64,000 nucleotides of DNA from assembly GCF_000632225.1 (NCBI RefSeq), contig NZ_JFYV01000001.1, positions 124,001-188,000 of the forward strand, written 5' to 3'. Numbering within the stretch: position 1 is the stretch's first letter; each line of letters opens with the position of its first letter. A program made the position numbers and the translations under genes. The notes under the pieces are model-generated. The model was not told where the DNA came from. It was given only the letters and a program-made list of their open reading frames with translations, and ran no database searches. Positions 33,669 to 45,272 of the stretch are shown here, piece by piece. The stretch is from Sphingomonas sp. RIT328. GTDB lineage: Bacteria > Pseudomonadota > Alphaproteobacteria > Sphingomonadales > Sphingomonadaceae.

Positions 33669-34640
33669 TCAGCTCGACGGTGCCAGCTTGGTGTTGAGCA
33701 CCCAGCCGACATTGTCATTCTCGTCGGCGACCTCCCACCACAGGCCGTCCTGCTTGCCGGTCGGATAGACGATCGCGCCCACCGGCAGCGCGCGCAGCAC
33801 CTTGCCCGCGGGCGTCGCGGTGGCGCGCAGCGCGACGGGGGCCTGGGCGGTGAAGGTCTTCTTGGGCGTCGCCTCGGCGGTACCGGCCGATCCCGGCGTG
33901 ACGAGACCGAGCCCGGTGACGAGCTTGCTATACGCCTGGATGAACGACAGCGTGACGATCCGCCCCATGTCGGTATTGTCATAGCCGCCGCCCGCCGCCC
34001 CGGCGACCGACAGGAAGCCAATACCGCCGAAGCTGAGGTTGTTCTTGGCGGCATAGCCCTTCTCGGTCGCGACCGTTTCGGTGGTGCGGACGTTGGTCAG
34101 CGACAGGACGGTGTTCGCCTCCATCTTCTTGCTCTTGAGCCCGCCGAGCAGGCCACCGATCGCGCCGCCGATCAGCCCGCCCGCCGCGCCGGCGACGCCG
34201 TTGCCGCTGACGTTGCTGTTGGCGCCCTGGATCTCGGCGACGAGCACGTAATCGGCCGCCTTGATCTGGCCCTGGCCGACGTTGGCGCCGCGCTGCAGGC
34301 CGAGATTGCCGCCGATGTTGCGTTCGATCTGCGCGGCGTTGAGCCCGGTGCCGCGATCGACCAGGTTGAAGCAGCCCGAACGCTGGACGAGCACCTTGAG
34401 CAGCTTCGACGGCGGCGCGAGATCATATTGCGTCCACCAGCGCGGATCGTCGCCGTCGACGATCGCCAGCGTGCCGAGCTTGCGCAGGCAGTGCGGCACC
34501 TCGGCGGCGGTCTTGTCCTGAAGCTTCTGACCGACCGATTCGCGCGCCAGTTTCCGCGCATCCGCGCTGGACACGACCAGGCACACGCCGGTCAATGCGG
34601 CGATAAGCTGTTGCTTCCTAACTTTTCTGATTCTCCCCAA
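33669..34640 (-). CDS. CsgG/HfaB family protein with C-terminal SH3-like domain
   Basis: 323 residues from a TTG at 34640; the exact start is unclear because no ATG is in frame. A signal-like segment (QLIAALTGVCLVVSSADA) precedes a CsgG-type region (KLLKVLVQRSGCFNLVDRG, GGNLGLQRGANVGQGQ, ADYVLVAEIQG). A Gly-rich stretch (VAGAAGGLIGGAIGGLLGGL) lies near residues 157-176. The C-terminal ~60 residues (VALRATATPAGKVLRALPVG, then GLWWEVADENDNVGWVL) match a bacterial SH3 domain. CsgG forms an outer-membrane secretion pore; in this family it may act in surface protein export. No curli genes are near. It is divergent from lepA. Confidence 0.82.
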   Translation of the reverse strand: MGRIRKVRKQQLIAALTGVCLVVSSADARKLARESVGQKLQDKTAAEVPHCLRKLGTLAIVDGDDPRWWTQYDLAPPSKLLKVLVQRSGCFNLVDRGTGLNAAQIERNIGGNLGLQRGANVGQGQIKAADYVLVAEIQGANSNVSGNGVAGAAGGLIGGAIGGLLGGLKSKKMEANTVLSLTNVRTTETVATEKGYAAKNNLSFGGIGFLSVAGAAGGGYDNTDMGRIVTLSFIQAYSKLVTGLGLVTPGSAGTAEATPKKTFTAQAPVALRATATPAGKVLRALPVGAIVYPTGKQDGLWWEVADENDNVGWVLNTKLAPSS

Positions 34641-34746
34641 GCGTTGATCATGCTCGGGACACCGCCACAGGAGCCCCCTTTGATCGGCGTCGCGGAGCCT
34701 TCGGCATCTAGCACCCGGGCGGATCGTGCGCTAGGCGCGGGGCCTT

Positions 34747-36570
<1,824 letters not shown>

Positions 36571-36780
36571 GGGCAGGCGGCCCAGGCTCTGGCGATCCGA
36601 AGACGCTTTGACCATGAGACCGGCGACCGGCCGGTACAGGTCGTCGGCGGCCCGTGCAGATTGGCGACGGCGGATTAGAAACTCAAAATGTGATACGCCA
36701 GACCCGGTACGGCGTGTCGACCATGGGCGAAATGCGCTAACCCAATTCCGCCGGAGCGGCGGGTGCGGGGACCGCGGGTC

Positions 36781-36801
36781 GCGTGGCGGTAAACGCCACG
36801 C
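36781..36801 (-). terminator. Hairpin downstream of small secreted protein
   Basis: GCGTGGCG-GTAAA-CGCCACGC, a perfect 8-base stem 31 bases after the stop of the gene at 36832. No U-tract follows on either strand, so it may be a Rho-dependent or RNA-stabilising hairpin. Confidence 0.45.
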
Positions 36802-36831
36802 GTCACGTCAAATGGATATCACCGCCACCGA

Positions 36832-37251
36832 TCACATATAGCTGGCAGGGTTGGGGCTCGGCATCTTGCACGCGCGCGACTTGCCGCGCTTGCATGCCGC
36901 GACCTGATCGCGCCAATCGGCCATCGCCATCGCATAGGCGCGCTCGCGATCGGCTTGCAGCGCGGTGTCGGCCGCGATCGTCTGCCGACGGGCGCGCATC
37001 GCCGCGCGATACCGCCGCACGTCGCGCTGATAGCGCGCCTCATTGGCGGCGTTCACCGCGGTGACCGCCCCCGTATCGAACCGCGCGACCGCATCGACAT
37101 GCTGGTTGGCCGCGGCGGTTTCCGGCGCGGTCTGCGCCGCGACGGCATCGTCGCGCTGCTGCTCGGCGGTGGAGGGCGCGGATGTCGTCGTCTGCGCGGC
37201 GACGGGAAGGGCGGCGATCAGCGCGACGCCGATCAGGACGGAACGAACCAT
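36832..37251 (-). CDS. Small secreted protein
   Basis: 139 residues from the ATG at 37251, with GAGGAG about 9 bases upstream; the frame is open further but the extension does not look coding. A signal peptide ends near residue 19 (LPVAAQ). The mature chain is helical and Ala/Arg-rich (ARYQRDVRRYRAAMRARRQT, RERAYAMAMADWRDQV) with two Cys near the end (AACKRGKSRACKMP). No family is recognised. The C-terminal Cys pair might form a disulfide in the periplasm. Confidence 0.72.
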   Translation of the reverse strand: MVRSVLIGVALIAALPVAAQTTTSAPSTAEQQRDDAVAAQTAPETAAANQHVDAVARFDTGAVTAVNAANEARYQRDVRRYRAAMRARRQTIAADTALQADRERAYAMAMADWRDQVAACKRGKSRACKMPSPNPASYM

Positions 37252-37459
37252 GGCGAATACTCCTCGCAAGATGCCCGCGATAATGGGCGGCGGGGAGGTT
37301 GGTTCCCGTAACGGGGGCGGTACGATCGTGGGGAGATCGGCTAAGCGACCCGCTGGGCTCGGGTCACGGCATGATGACAACGACCCCCCGATCCACCGAA
37401 GCACCGTCGATCCGTCGCCGAAAACATTCGTCTCTAGCGGTTTATCTCGAACCCGGTTG

Positions 37460-37750
37460 TTAACCTGCTGCCAACACACGCTTGATGGCTTCCCGTATCT
37501 CTTGCTCGATGCTTTCCCGCTCACTCTTTGGCAGAGCGGCGAACTGCTCTTTGGTGAAATGGTGGCGGGCGAGAATGTTATCCCTGATCCGGTCGAAAGG
37601 CGTCTTCTTCGCTTCCTTGAGAAAGGCGGCTGCCCAATCATCCGCGCGAGAGAATGCATTGGCCACCGCAAGCGGAGCGATAGCCGCCCGGATGCCAATG
37701 GTTTGAACAACATTTGGCGTAGTGCCGCCAATATGCAGAGGATAGGACAT
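37460..37750 (-). CDS. Small hypothetical protein, atypical composition
   Basis: 96 residues from the ATG at 37750 with GAAGG about 6 bases upstream. It is predicted helical and soluble; the last part (FTKEQFAALPKSERESIEQE) is charged. The surrounding 37.3-37.8 kb is visibly AT-richer than the neighbours, suggesting recent acquisition or a small phage-like remnant. I cannot name its family. Confidence 0.68.
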   Translation of the reverse strand: MSYPLHIGGTTPNVVQTIGIRAAIAPLAVANAFSRADDWAAAFLKEAKKTPFDRIRDNILARHHFTKEQFAALPKSERESIEQEIREAIKRVLAAG

Positions 37751-37842
37751 CGCAGCCTTCTCGACCTAGAACGTCTTTGCTACGTCTGATTATAGACAGA
37801 GCGTCGGCAGAACCGTTCAGCCTAGAAGCGTCGCAGGCGATG

Positions 37843-38295
37843 TCACCGCGTCAACCGCACCAACGCCGTGTCCAGCGCCTGCAGGAACCGGCTGCGGTCG
37901 GCGGCGGCGAAGGGCTTGGGCCCGCCGACCTGGTCGCCGCCGGCGCGCAGGTCGGCCATGATCGCGCGGGTGGCGATCGCGCTGCCGATCGAGGCGGTGG
38001 TGAATGGCTTGCCGGTCGGCGCCAGCACCGTCGCACCCGCTTTCAGGCAGCGGTCGGCGAGCAGGATGTCGGCGGTGATCACCACCGCCTGCGCATCCGC
38101 CGCCGCGGCGATCCAGTCGTCGGCGGCGTCGAAGCCGTCGCCAACCACGATGCGGGTGATCAGCGGATGCGCGGGAATGCGCAAATGGCTGTTGCTGACG
38201 ATCGTCACCGGCACCGCGCGGCGCCAGGCGACCTTGTAGACCTCGTCCTTGACCGGACAGGCGTCCGCATCGACCAATATGCGCACGCCCGTCAT
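37843..38295 (-). CDS. YaiI/YqxD family protein (UPF0178, DUF188)
   Basis: 150 residues, the usual size. It has the conserved start VDADACPVK, then VTIVSNSHLRIP, a GFDAADDWI turn and ITADILLADRCLKAGATVL, which define the DUF188 (PIN-like) fold with acidic active-site residues. The biochemical activity is unknown; a nuclease role is inferred from the PIN-like fold. It follows the helicase gene by six bases on the same strand. Confidence 0.92.
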   Translation of the reverse strand: MTGVRILVDADACPVKDEVYKVAWRRAVPVTIVSNSHLRIPAHPLITRIVVGDGFDAADDWIAAAADAQAVVITADILLADRCLKAGATVLAPTGKPFTTASIGSAIATRAIMADLRAGGDQVGGPKPFAAADRSRFLQALDTALVRLTR

Positions 38296-38301
38296 CGCCG
38301 C

Positions 38302-40050
<1,749 letters not shown>

Positions 40051-40201
40051 TGGGGCAACCTAACGGAAAGCGGCGCCCCGACGGCTTGGCACGAGGCCAG
40101 AACCGGGGCGCGGCAGAGGACAGTACAATCGCGATGTTGAAATCGCGGGCCAATCGCGGGCGGCAATACGGACGCAATGTGGCGCTTGTAACGCGCGCAT
40201 C

Positions 40202-40360
40202 ATGGCCGTTTCCGTGACCCCAGAGACCCTGCACCGCCTAATCCGCGAAGCCGAGGCCGAGCGAGGCCGCACCGCATCCCCTACTCTGAATCGGTGCTTC
40301 GCGCAACTCGCTGCCGCCTATCGGCTCGAATTGCAGCGTCTTGTCCCCGATCGGCCATGA
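40202..40360 (+). CDS. Small hypothetical protein, 52 residues
   Basis: ATG at 40202 to TGA at 40360. The protein begins MAVSVTPETLHRLIREAEAE and ends LQRLVPDRP. It is a helical hairpin with typical GC-rich codon use. There is no strong Shine-Dalgarno. It lies in the 410-base gap between the helicase and MFS genes. It is similar in size and style to other short helical proteins of this window, but I cannot name a family. Confidence 0.5.
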   Translation: MAVSVTPETLHRLIREAEAERGRTASPTLNRCFAQLAAAYRLELQRLVPDRP

Positions 40361-40460
40361 CGGATAACATTTATCGGTCCGAAGCGGGATCAACTCGCAC
40401 CGCGTCTCGTTGAGCGGCAACGCGTAGGCCTCGGGTGGCTGGACGCGGTGGAGACCGCCG

Positions 40461-41717
40461 ATGGCCAGCCTAGCCCCTTCCGCCGCCACCGGCGGCCGCA
40501 ACGCCAGACCGGCCGACGCCGGGCGGGCGCTCGATGCGCTCAACTTCTTCCTGGCTGATGTGCGCGATGGGCTCGGGCCGTATCTCGCCATCTATCTGCT
40601 CGCGGTGCGCGGGCCGGCGCATGGCTGGAACGAGGCGACGGTGGGCGTCGTCCTGACCGTCGCGGGGATCGTCGGGCTGGTGTCGCAGACGCCCGCCGGC
40701 GGCCTGATCGACCGCAGCCGCAACAAGCCGCGCATCGTCATCCTGGCGGCGCTGCTGGTGACGCTGAGCAGCATCTCGCTGCCGTTCGTCCATGGCTTCG
40801 CGATGGTCGCGACGACGCAGTCCGTCGCCGCCGTCGCGGGCGCGGTGTTCGCACCGGCGATCAGCGCGATCACGCTGGGGCTGGTCGGCCCGAAGCTGTT
40901 CTCCAAGCGGGTCGGGCGCAACGAGGCGTTCAACCATGCCGGCAACGCCGTCTCGGCGGCACTCGCCGGGGCGCTGGCATGGAAGTTCGGGCCGGTCGTG
41001 GTCTTCTGGCTGATGGGCGGGCTGACCGTCGCGAGCATCTTCGCGGCACTGCGCATCCGCAACGACGATATCGACAATGCCGTCGCCCGCGGACTCGACT
41101 GTGAGCCGGACGAGGGCTGCGAGCAGCCCGGCGGCTGGAAGGTGCTGGTCGAAAACAAGCCGCTGCTGCTGTTCGCGGTGATCGCCTTCCTCTTCCACCT
41201 CGCCAATGCCGCGATGCTGACCTCGGTGAGCCAGTTGCTCGCCAAGACGGTCGGCAAGGATTCGGCGACCTCGCTGACCGCGGCCTGTATCGTCGCGGCG
41301 CAGCTGGTGATGGTGCCGGTGGCGGTGCTGGTCGGCCGGAACGTCGATCAATGGGGCCGCAAGCCGCTGTTCCTGGTGGCGTTCGCCGTGCTCGCGGCGC
41401 GAGGGGCATTGTACACCCTGTCCGACGATCCGTGGTGGCTGGTCGGCGTGCAGGCGCTCGACGGCGTCGGCGCCGGCATCTTCGGCGCGCTGTTCCCGGT
41501 GGTGATCGCCGACCTGACCAAGGGCACCGGCCGGTTCAACGTCAGCCAGGGTGCGGTCGCCACCGCACAGGGCCTCGGCGCGGCGCTGAGCGCGACGCTG
41601 GCGGGGACGATCATCGTCGGCGGCGGCTATGCGGCGAGCTTCCTGACGCTCGCCGCGGTCGCCGGCGTCGGCCTCGCACTCTACGCGCTGGCGATGCCAG
41701 AGACGAAGCCGGCGTGA
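40461..41717 (+). CDS. Major facilitator superfamily transporter
   Basis: 418 residues with about twelve membrane segments. The motif between TM2 and TM3 (GGLIDRSRNKPR) and its second-half equivalent (GRNVDQWGRKPL) are seen, as is the early FFLADVRDGLGPYLAIYLL. This variant resembles the group annotated as MFS permeases of unknown substrate in alphaproteobacteria. A short acidic segment (CEPDEGCEQPGG) lies in the central loop. GGAGA precedes the ATG. It is followed after 260 bases by an ArsB-like permease. Confidence 0.9.
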   Translation: MASLAPSAATGGRNARPADAGRALDALNFFLADVRDGLGPYLAIYLLAVRGPAHGWNEATVGVVLTVAGIVGLVSQTPAGGLIDRSRNKPRIVILAALLVTLSSISLPFVHGFAMVATTQSVAAVAGAVFAPAISAITLGLVGPKLFSKRVGRNEAFNHAGNAVSAALAGALAWKFGPVVVFWLMGGLTVASIFAALRIRNDDIDNAVARGLDCEPDEGCEQPGGWKVLVENKPLLLFAVIAFLFHLANAAMLTSVSQLLAKTVGKDSATSLTAACIVAAQLVMVPVAVLVGRNVDQWGRKPLFLVAFAVLAARGALYTLSDDPWWLVGVQALDGVGAGIFGALFPVVIADLTKGTGRFNVSQGAVATAQGLGAALSATLAGTIIVGGGYAASFLTLAAVAGVGLALYALAMPETKPA

Positions 41718-41941
41718 GGGCGGGCAGGGCGGCGGCGCCACCATCATCCTCCATTCCTCATCCCTCCGCATGCGGGGATCCATGCCCGCGGTCCTTTCGA
41801 ACCTCGGGCAGGCCGACGCGTCTGGATCAGCGCCTGCGCGGGGATGACGAGCGGGGCAAGGCGTCTTTCTATGATGGCAGGATAAAGCCCGCCACCGCTT
41901 CCATTCTTCGGCTTAGACACCGCCGACCGGCAGGAACCGAC

Positions 41942-41980
41942 ATGATGACCACCCTCGACCCAAGACCCGTCGCGCGATGA
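41942..41980 (+). CDS. Upstream mini-ORF overlapping the permease start
   Basis: The 12-codon ORF (MMTTLDPRPVAR) starts 7 bases after an AGGA element and its stop overlaps the permease ATG in an ATGA arrangement. The permease ATG itself has no Shine-Dalgarno. This looks like a translationally coupled leader peptide that brings ribosomes to the permease start. Confidence 0.4.
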   Translation: MMTTLDPRPVAR

Positions 41981-43215
41981 TCGCCACCGCCGCGATCTGC
42001 GCCGCCGCCACCGCCGGGGTGATCGTCCGCCCGTTCCGCTGGCCCGAGGCGGTCTGGGCGGTCGGCGGGGCGCTGCTACTGCTCGCCTTCGGGCTGATCG
42101 CGCCGGCCAATGCCTGGGCGGCGGTGCTCAAGGGCAGCGACGTCTATCTGTTCCTGATCGGCATGATGCTGCTGTCCGAGGCGGCGCGGACGCACGGCGT
42201 GTTCGACTGGGTCGCGCATCGCGCCGCGGCGGGGGCGAAGGGATCGGCGGTGCAGCTGTTCACGCTCGTCTTCCTCGTCGGCGTCGCGGTCACCACCTTC
42301 CTCTCCAACGATGCCACCGCGGTGGTGCTCACCCCCGCGGTCTATGCGGTGGCGCAGCGCGCCAAGGTCAAGCCGTTGCCGCTGCTGTTCGCCTGCGCGC
42401 TCGTCGCCAATGCCGCGAGCTTCGTGCTGCCGATCTCCAATCCCGCCAACCTCGTGCTCTACGCCAGCGACCTGCCGCGGCTCGGCGCCTGGCTCGCCGC
42501 CTTCGCACTGCCGTCGCTGCTCGCGATCGGCGCGACCTATGCGGGGCTGCGCTGGCTGTTCCGCAGCGATCTGTCGGGCAGTGCCGAACAGGGCGAGAGC
42601 GTCGCGCTGGAGGGCAATGGCCGCGTCGCGCTCGCCGGCATCGGCGCGACGGCGGTGCTGCTGACCGTCGCCTCGGCGCTCGGATGGGATCTCGGCTGGC
42701 CGACCTTCGGCGCCGGCGTCGCCACCGCGCTCGCCGTGCAGCTGCGCGCCCGGCAGTCGCCGCTGCCGCTGGTCAAGGGCGTGTCGTGGCTGGTGCTGCT
42801 GCTCGTCGCCGGGCTGTTCGTGATGGTCGAGGCGCTCGCCGAGACCGGGCTGATCGGCTGGCTCGCCGGGCAGCTCTCCGCGGCGGCGGCGCAGGACCCG
42901 CGCCTCGCCGCGGCGGGGGCGGGCGGGTTGCTCGCGGTCGGCGCCAATCTCGTCAACAACCTCCCCGCCGGCCTGATCGCCGCGCAGACGATCGCGGCGG
43001 CGCACCCGCCGGCGCTGATCGTCGATGCGTTGCTGATCGGCGTCGACCTCGGTCCCAATCTGTCGATCACCGGCTCGCTCGCGACGATCCTCTGGCTGAT
43101 CGCGATCCGGCGCGAGGGCGAGGACGTCACCTTCGGGCAATTCCTGCGCGTCGGCGTGCTCACCACCGTGCCGGCGCTGATCCTCGCCATCGGGGTGCGC
43201 GTGCTGATCGGGTGA
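41977..43215 (+). CDS. ArsB/SLC13-like permease
   Basis: 412 residues, about eleven membrane segments. The ArsB/NhaD/SLC13 (ion transporter superfamily) pattern is seen: FLSNDATAVVLTPAVYAVAQ in the first half with ISNPANLVLYASDLPR, and VNNLPAGLIAAQTIAAAH with GVDLGPNLSITGSLATIL in the second half, the inverted-repeat SNT/NLP-type motifs. The overall match is to the ArsB family (arsenite extrusion), but no arsR or arsC is nearby, so the substrate is unsure. The start overlaps a mini-ORF. Confidence 0.87.
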   Translation: MIATAAICAAATAGVIVRPFRWPEAVWAVGGALLLLAFGLIAPANAWAAVLKGSDVYLFLIGMMLLSEAARTHGVFDWVAHRAAAGAKGSAVQLFTLVFLVGVAVTTFLSNDATAVVLTPAVYAVAQRAKVKPLPLLFACALVANAASFVLPISNPANLVLYASDLPRLGAWLAAFALPSLLAIGATYAGLRWLFRSDLSGSAEQGESVALEGNGRVALAGIGATAVLLTVASALGWDLGWPTFGAGVATALAVQLRARQSPLPLVKGVSWLVLLLVAGLFVMVEALAETGLIGWLAGQLSAAAAQDPRLAAAGAGGLLAVGANLVNNLPAGLIAAQTIAAAHPPALIVDALLIGVDLGPNLSITGSLATILWLIAIRREGEDVTFGQFLRVGVLTTVPALILAIGVRVLIG

Positions 43216-43278
43216 GGGGGCGGCGCCGGCACGCGGAGCGAACTTGCCCCGCCACGATCGCGCGCCTATCTCCGCCCC

Positions 43279-43614
43279 ATGGCCACGTCACCCGACATCC
43301 TGCTCACCCCTGCCGCGGCGCGACGCGTCGCGACGATCGCCGGCAAGCAGAACAAGCCGGCGATCCTTCGCCTGTCGGTCGACGGCGGCGGCTGTTCGGG
43401 CTTCCAGTACAAGTTCGGCTTCGCCGACGCGCCCGACGGCGACGACGTGATCGCCGAGACGGACGGCGTGCGGCTGGTCGTCGACAGCGTCAGCATCGAC
43501 CTCGTCCGCGGCTGCCAGGTCGATTACGTCGAATCGCTCGGCGGTGCGGCGTTCCGCGTCGACAACCCCAACGCCGCCTCGGGCTGCGGTTGCGGCTCCA
43601 GCTTTGCGATCTGA
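43279..43614 (+). CDS. erpA: Iron-sulfur cluster insertion protein, A-type (ErpA)
   Basis: 111 residues with the three conserved Cys of A-type carriers: Cys39 in GGGCSGFQY, and Cys103 and Cys105 in SGCGCGSSF. These bind a 2Fe-2S or 4Fe-4S cluster for delivery to apoproteins. The N-terminal part is typical (ILLTPAAARRVATI). The stop is 3 bases from the exonuclease start, so it heads a three-gene operon. Confidence 0.93.
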   Translation: MATSPDILLTPAAARRVATIAGKQNKPAILRLSVDGGGCSGFQYKFGFADAPDGDDVIAETDGVRLVVDSVSIDLVRGCQVDYVESLGGAAFRVDNPNAASGCGCGSSFAI

Positions 43615-43617
43615 CGG

Positions 43618-44388
43618 TTGAAGCTCGTCACCTACAACGTCAACGGGATCAAGGCGCGCCTGCCCCGGTTGCTCGAATATCTCACCGAACAGCAGCCCGA
43701 CGTCGTCTGCCTGCAGGAGATCAAGAGCAGCGACGATAGCTTCCCGCATGCCGATATCGAGGCGCTGGGCTATGGTGCGGTCTGGCATGGCCAGAAGGGG
43801 TTCAACGGCGTCGCGGTGCTCGCGCGCGGCCAGGTGCCGGTCGAACGCCAGCGCGGTCTCGCGGGCGAGGCGGAGGACGAGCACAGCCGCTATCTCGAAT
43901 GCGAGGTCGACGGGCTGGTCGTCGCCTCCATCTACCTGCCCAACGGCAATCCGCAGCCCGGCCCCAAGTTCGACTATAAGCTGCGCTGGATGGAGCGGCT
44001 GGCGACGCATGCCCGCACGCTGCTCGACGCCGAGGTGCCGACGGTGCTGATGGGCGATTATAACGTCATCCCCAACGACGACGACACCTTCTCGGTGCGC
44101 GCGATGACGAGCGACGCGCTGATGCAGCCCGAAAGCCGCGCCGCCTATCGGCGGCTGCTCGCGCAGGGGTGGACCGATGCGCTGCGCACCCGCCACCCGA
44201 CCGGCGGCGTCTGGACCTTCTGGGACTATCAGGCCGGGGCGTGGCAGCGCGACGCGGGGTTCCGCATCGATCACCTGCTGCTCAGCCCGCAGGCGGCCGA
44301 CCGTTTGGTCGATGCCGGCGTCGACAAGGAGTATCGCGGCCGCGACAAGGCCAGCGATCACGCACCGACCTGGGTGCGGCTGACGTGA
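43618..44388 (+). CDS. xth: Exodeoxyribonuclease III
   Basis: 256 residues from a TTG at 43618. The catalytic residues are intact: Asn7 in YNVNGIKAR, Glu34 in LQEIKSS, the GDYNVIP loop and the SDHAP pair near the end. It is an AP endonuclease and 3'-5' exonuclease in base excision repair. No ATG is near, and the TTG coincides exactly with the conserved start KLVTYNVNG. It overlaps the next gene. Confidence 0.95.
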   Translation: MKLVTYNVNGIKARLPRLLEYLTEQQPDVVCLQEIKSSDDSFPHADIEALGYGAVWHGQKGFNGVAVLARGQVPVERQRGLAGEAEDEHSRYLECEVDGLVVASIYLPNGNPQPGPKFDYKLRWMERLATHARTLLDAEVPTVLMGDYNVIPNDDDTFSVRAMTSDALMQPESRAAYRRLLAQGWTDALRTRHPTGGVWTFWDYQAGAWQRDAGFRIDHLLLSPQAADRLVDAGVDKEYRGRDKASDHAPTWVRLT

Positions 44389-45182
44389 GGCGGATCGCCG
44401 CGGCGGGGGGCGTCGCGCTGACGGTGGTCGCCACCCCCGCGCTGGCGCAGCGCAGCTATTGCCCCGAACGGCCGGGGCTGGATACGCCGGCCTGTATCAT
44501 CGATCGCGGCAAGGTGTCGGTCGAGACCGGCGTGGTCGACTGGACGCTCGATCGCCAGCCCGACAGCCGCACCGATACGGTGCTGATCGCGGATACGCTG
44601 GTCCGCGTCGGCGTCACCGACCGGATCGAGGCGCGGATCGGCTGGACCCCCTTCGGTCACGAACGTCAGCGCGATCGCCAGACCGGTCAGATCGATCGCT
44701 TCGCCGAGAGCGGTGACGTCTCGCTCGGGTTCAAGGCCGGACTGCTCCATCCCGACGGCAAGGGGCTGGCGGTGGCGGTGCTGCCGTTCGTCACGCTGCC
44801 GGTCGGCGGCAGCACGATCGGGTCGCGCGTCGCCGGCGGCGGCGTGCTGCTGCCGGTGACCTATCGGCTCAATGATACCGTCCAGCTCGACGCGACGCCG
44901 GAGATCGACGCCCAGCCCGACGAGGAGCGCGCCGGCCGCCATCTGCGCTACAGCAGCGCCGGCGGCACGACGATCAAGCTCAACAAGACGGTGGCGCTGT
45001 CCCTCGAGGCGCAGGTGATCCGCGACGAGGATCCGGACGATAGCGCGACGCAATGGCTGAGCGCCGCGTCGCTCACCTGGCGACCCAAGAAGGACTGGCA
45101 ATTCGACGTCCAGTCGACCTTCGGCCTCAACCGCGCCGCGCCGGACATGGAGCTGGCGGCGGGTATTTCGCGGCGGTTCTGA
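44385..45182 (+). CDS. Outer-membrane beta-barrel protein (phenol-degradation MetA-like family)
   Basis: 265 residues from a GTG at 44385 overlapping the xth stop by 4 bases (GTGA). A signal peptide ends near residue 22 (TPALAQ). After a Cys-containing segment (YCPERPGLDTPACIIDRGKV) the chain alternates beta-strands with the ending AAGISRRF, which, with terminal aromatic/Phe, suits insertion into the outer membrane. The strands (VSVETGVVDWTLDRQ, LIADTLVRVGVTDRIEARIG) match the PF13557-like transporter family of unknown role. It is translationally coupled to xth. Confidence 0.78.
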   Translation: MRRIAAAGGVALTVVATPALAQRSYCPERPGLDTPACIIDRGKVSVETGVVDWTLDRQPDSRTDTVLIADTLVRVGVTDRIEARIGWTPFGHERQRDRQTGQIDRFAESGDVSLGFKAGLLHPDGKGLAVAVLPFVTLPVGGSTIGSRVAGGGVLLPVTYRLNDTVQLDATPEIDAQPDEERAGRHLRYSSAGGTTIKLNKTVALSLEAQVIRDEDPDDSATQWLSAASLTWRPKKDWQFDVQSTFGLNRAAPDMELAAGISRRF

Positions 45183-45189
45183 TACCGTC

Positions 45190-45215
45190 AGCCCCTCCGC
45201 CAAAGGGGAGGGGCT
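45190..45215. repeat. Short inverted repeat after the erpA-xth operon
   Basis: AGCCCCTCC and GGAGGGGCT face each other around an 8-base loop, 8 bases after the stop of the barrel gene. No U-tract follows, so Rho-independent termination is weak. The same CCCCTC/GAGGGG composition is used in the repeat at 13682-13825, so it may be a decayed copy. Confidence 0.5.
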
Positions 45216-45272
45216 AGTACAGCGCGGCCGCCACCGCCTATACCTCGCGCCTTCACGGGAGGGAGGGACCCA

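Noticed and set aside
40238..40591. 117-codon minus-strand ORF opposite the MFS start
   Set aside because: It overlaps the 52-residue gene and the MFS N-terminus on the other strand, without domain or ribosome binding site.
41745..41870. Possible decayed intergenic repeat between the MFS and permease genes
   Set aside because: The sequence looks like part of a dispersed element (GGATCC..., GCGCGGGGATGACGAG), but no second copy is in the window and no clear inverted arm was found.
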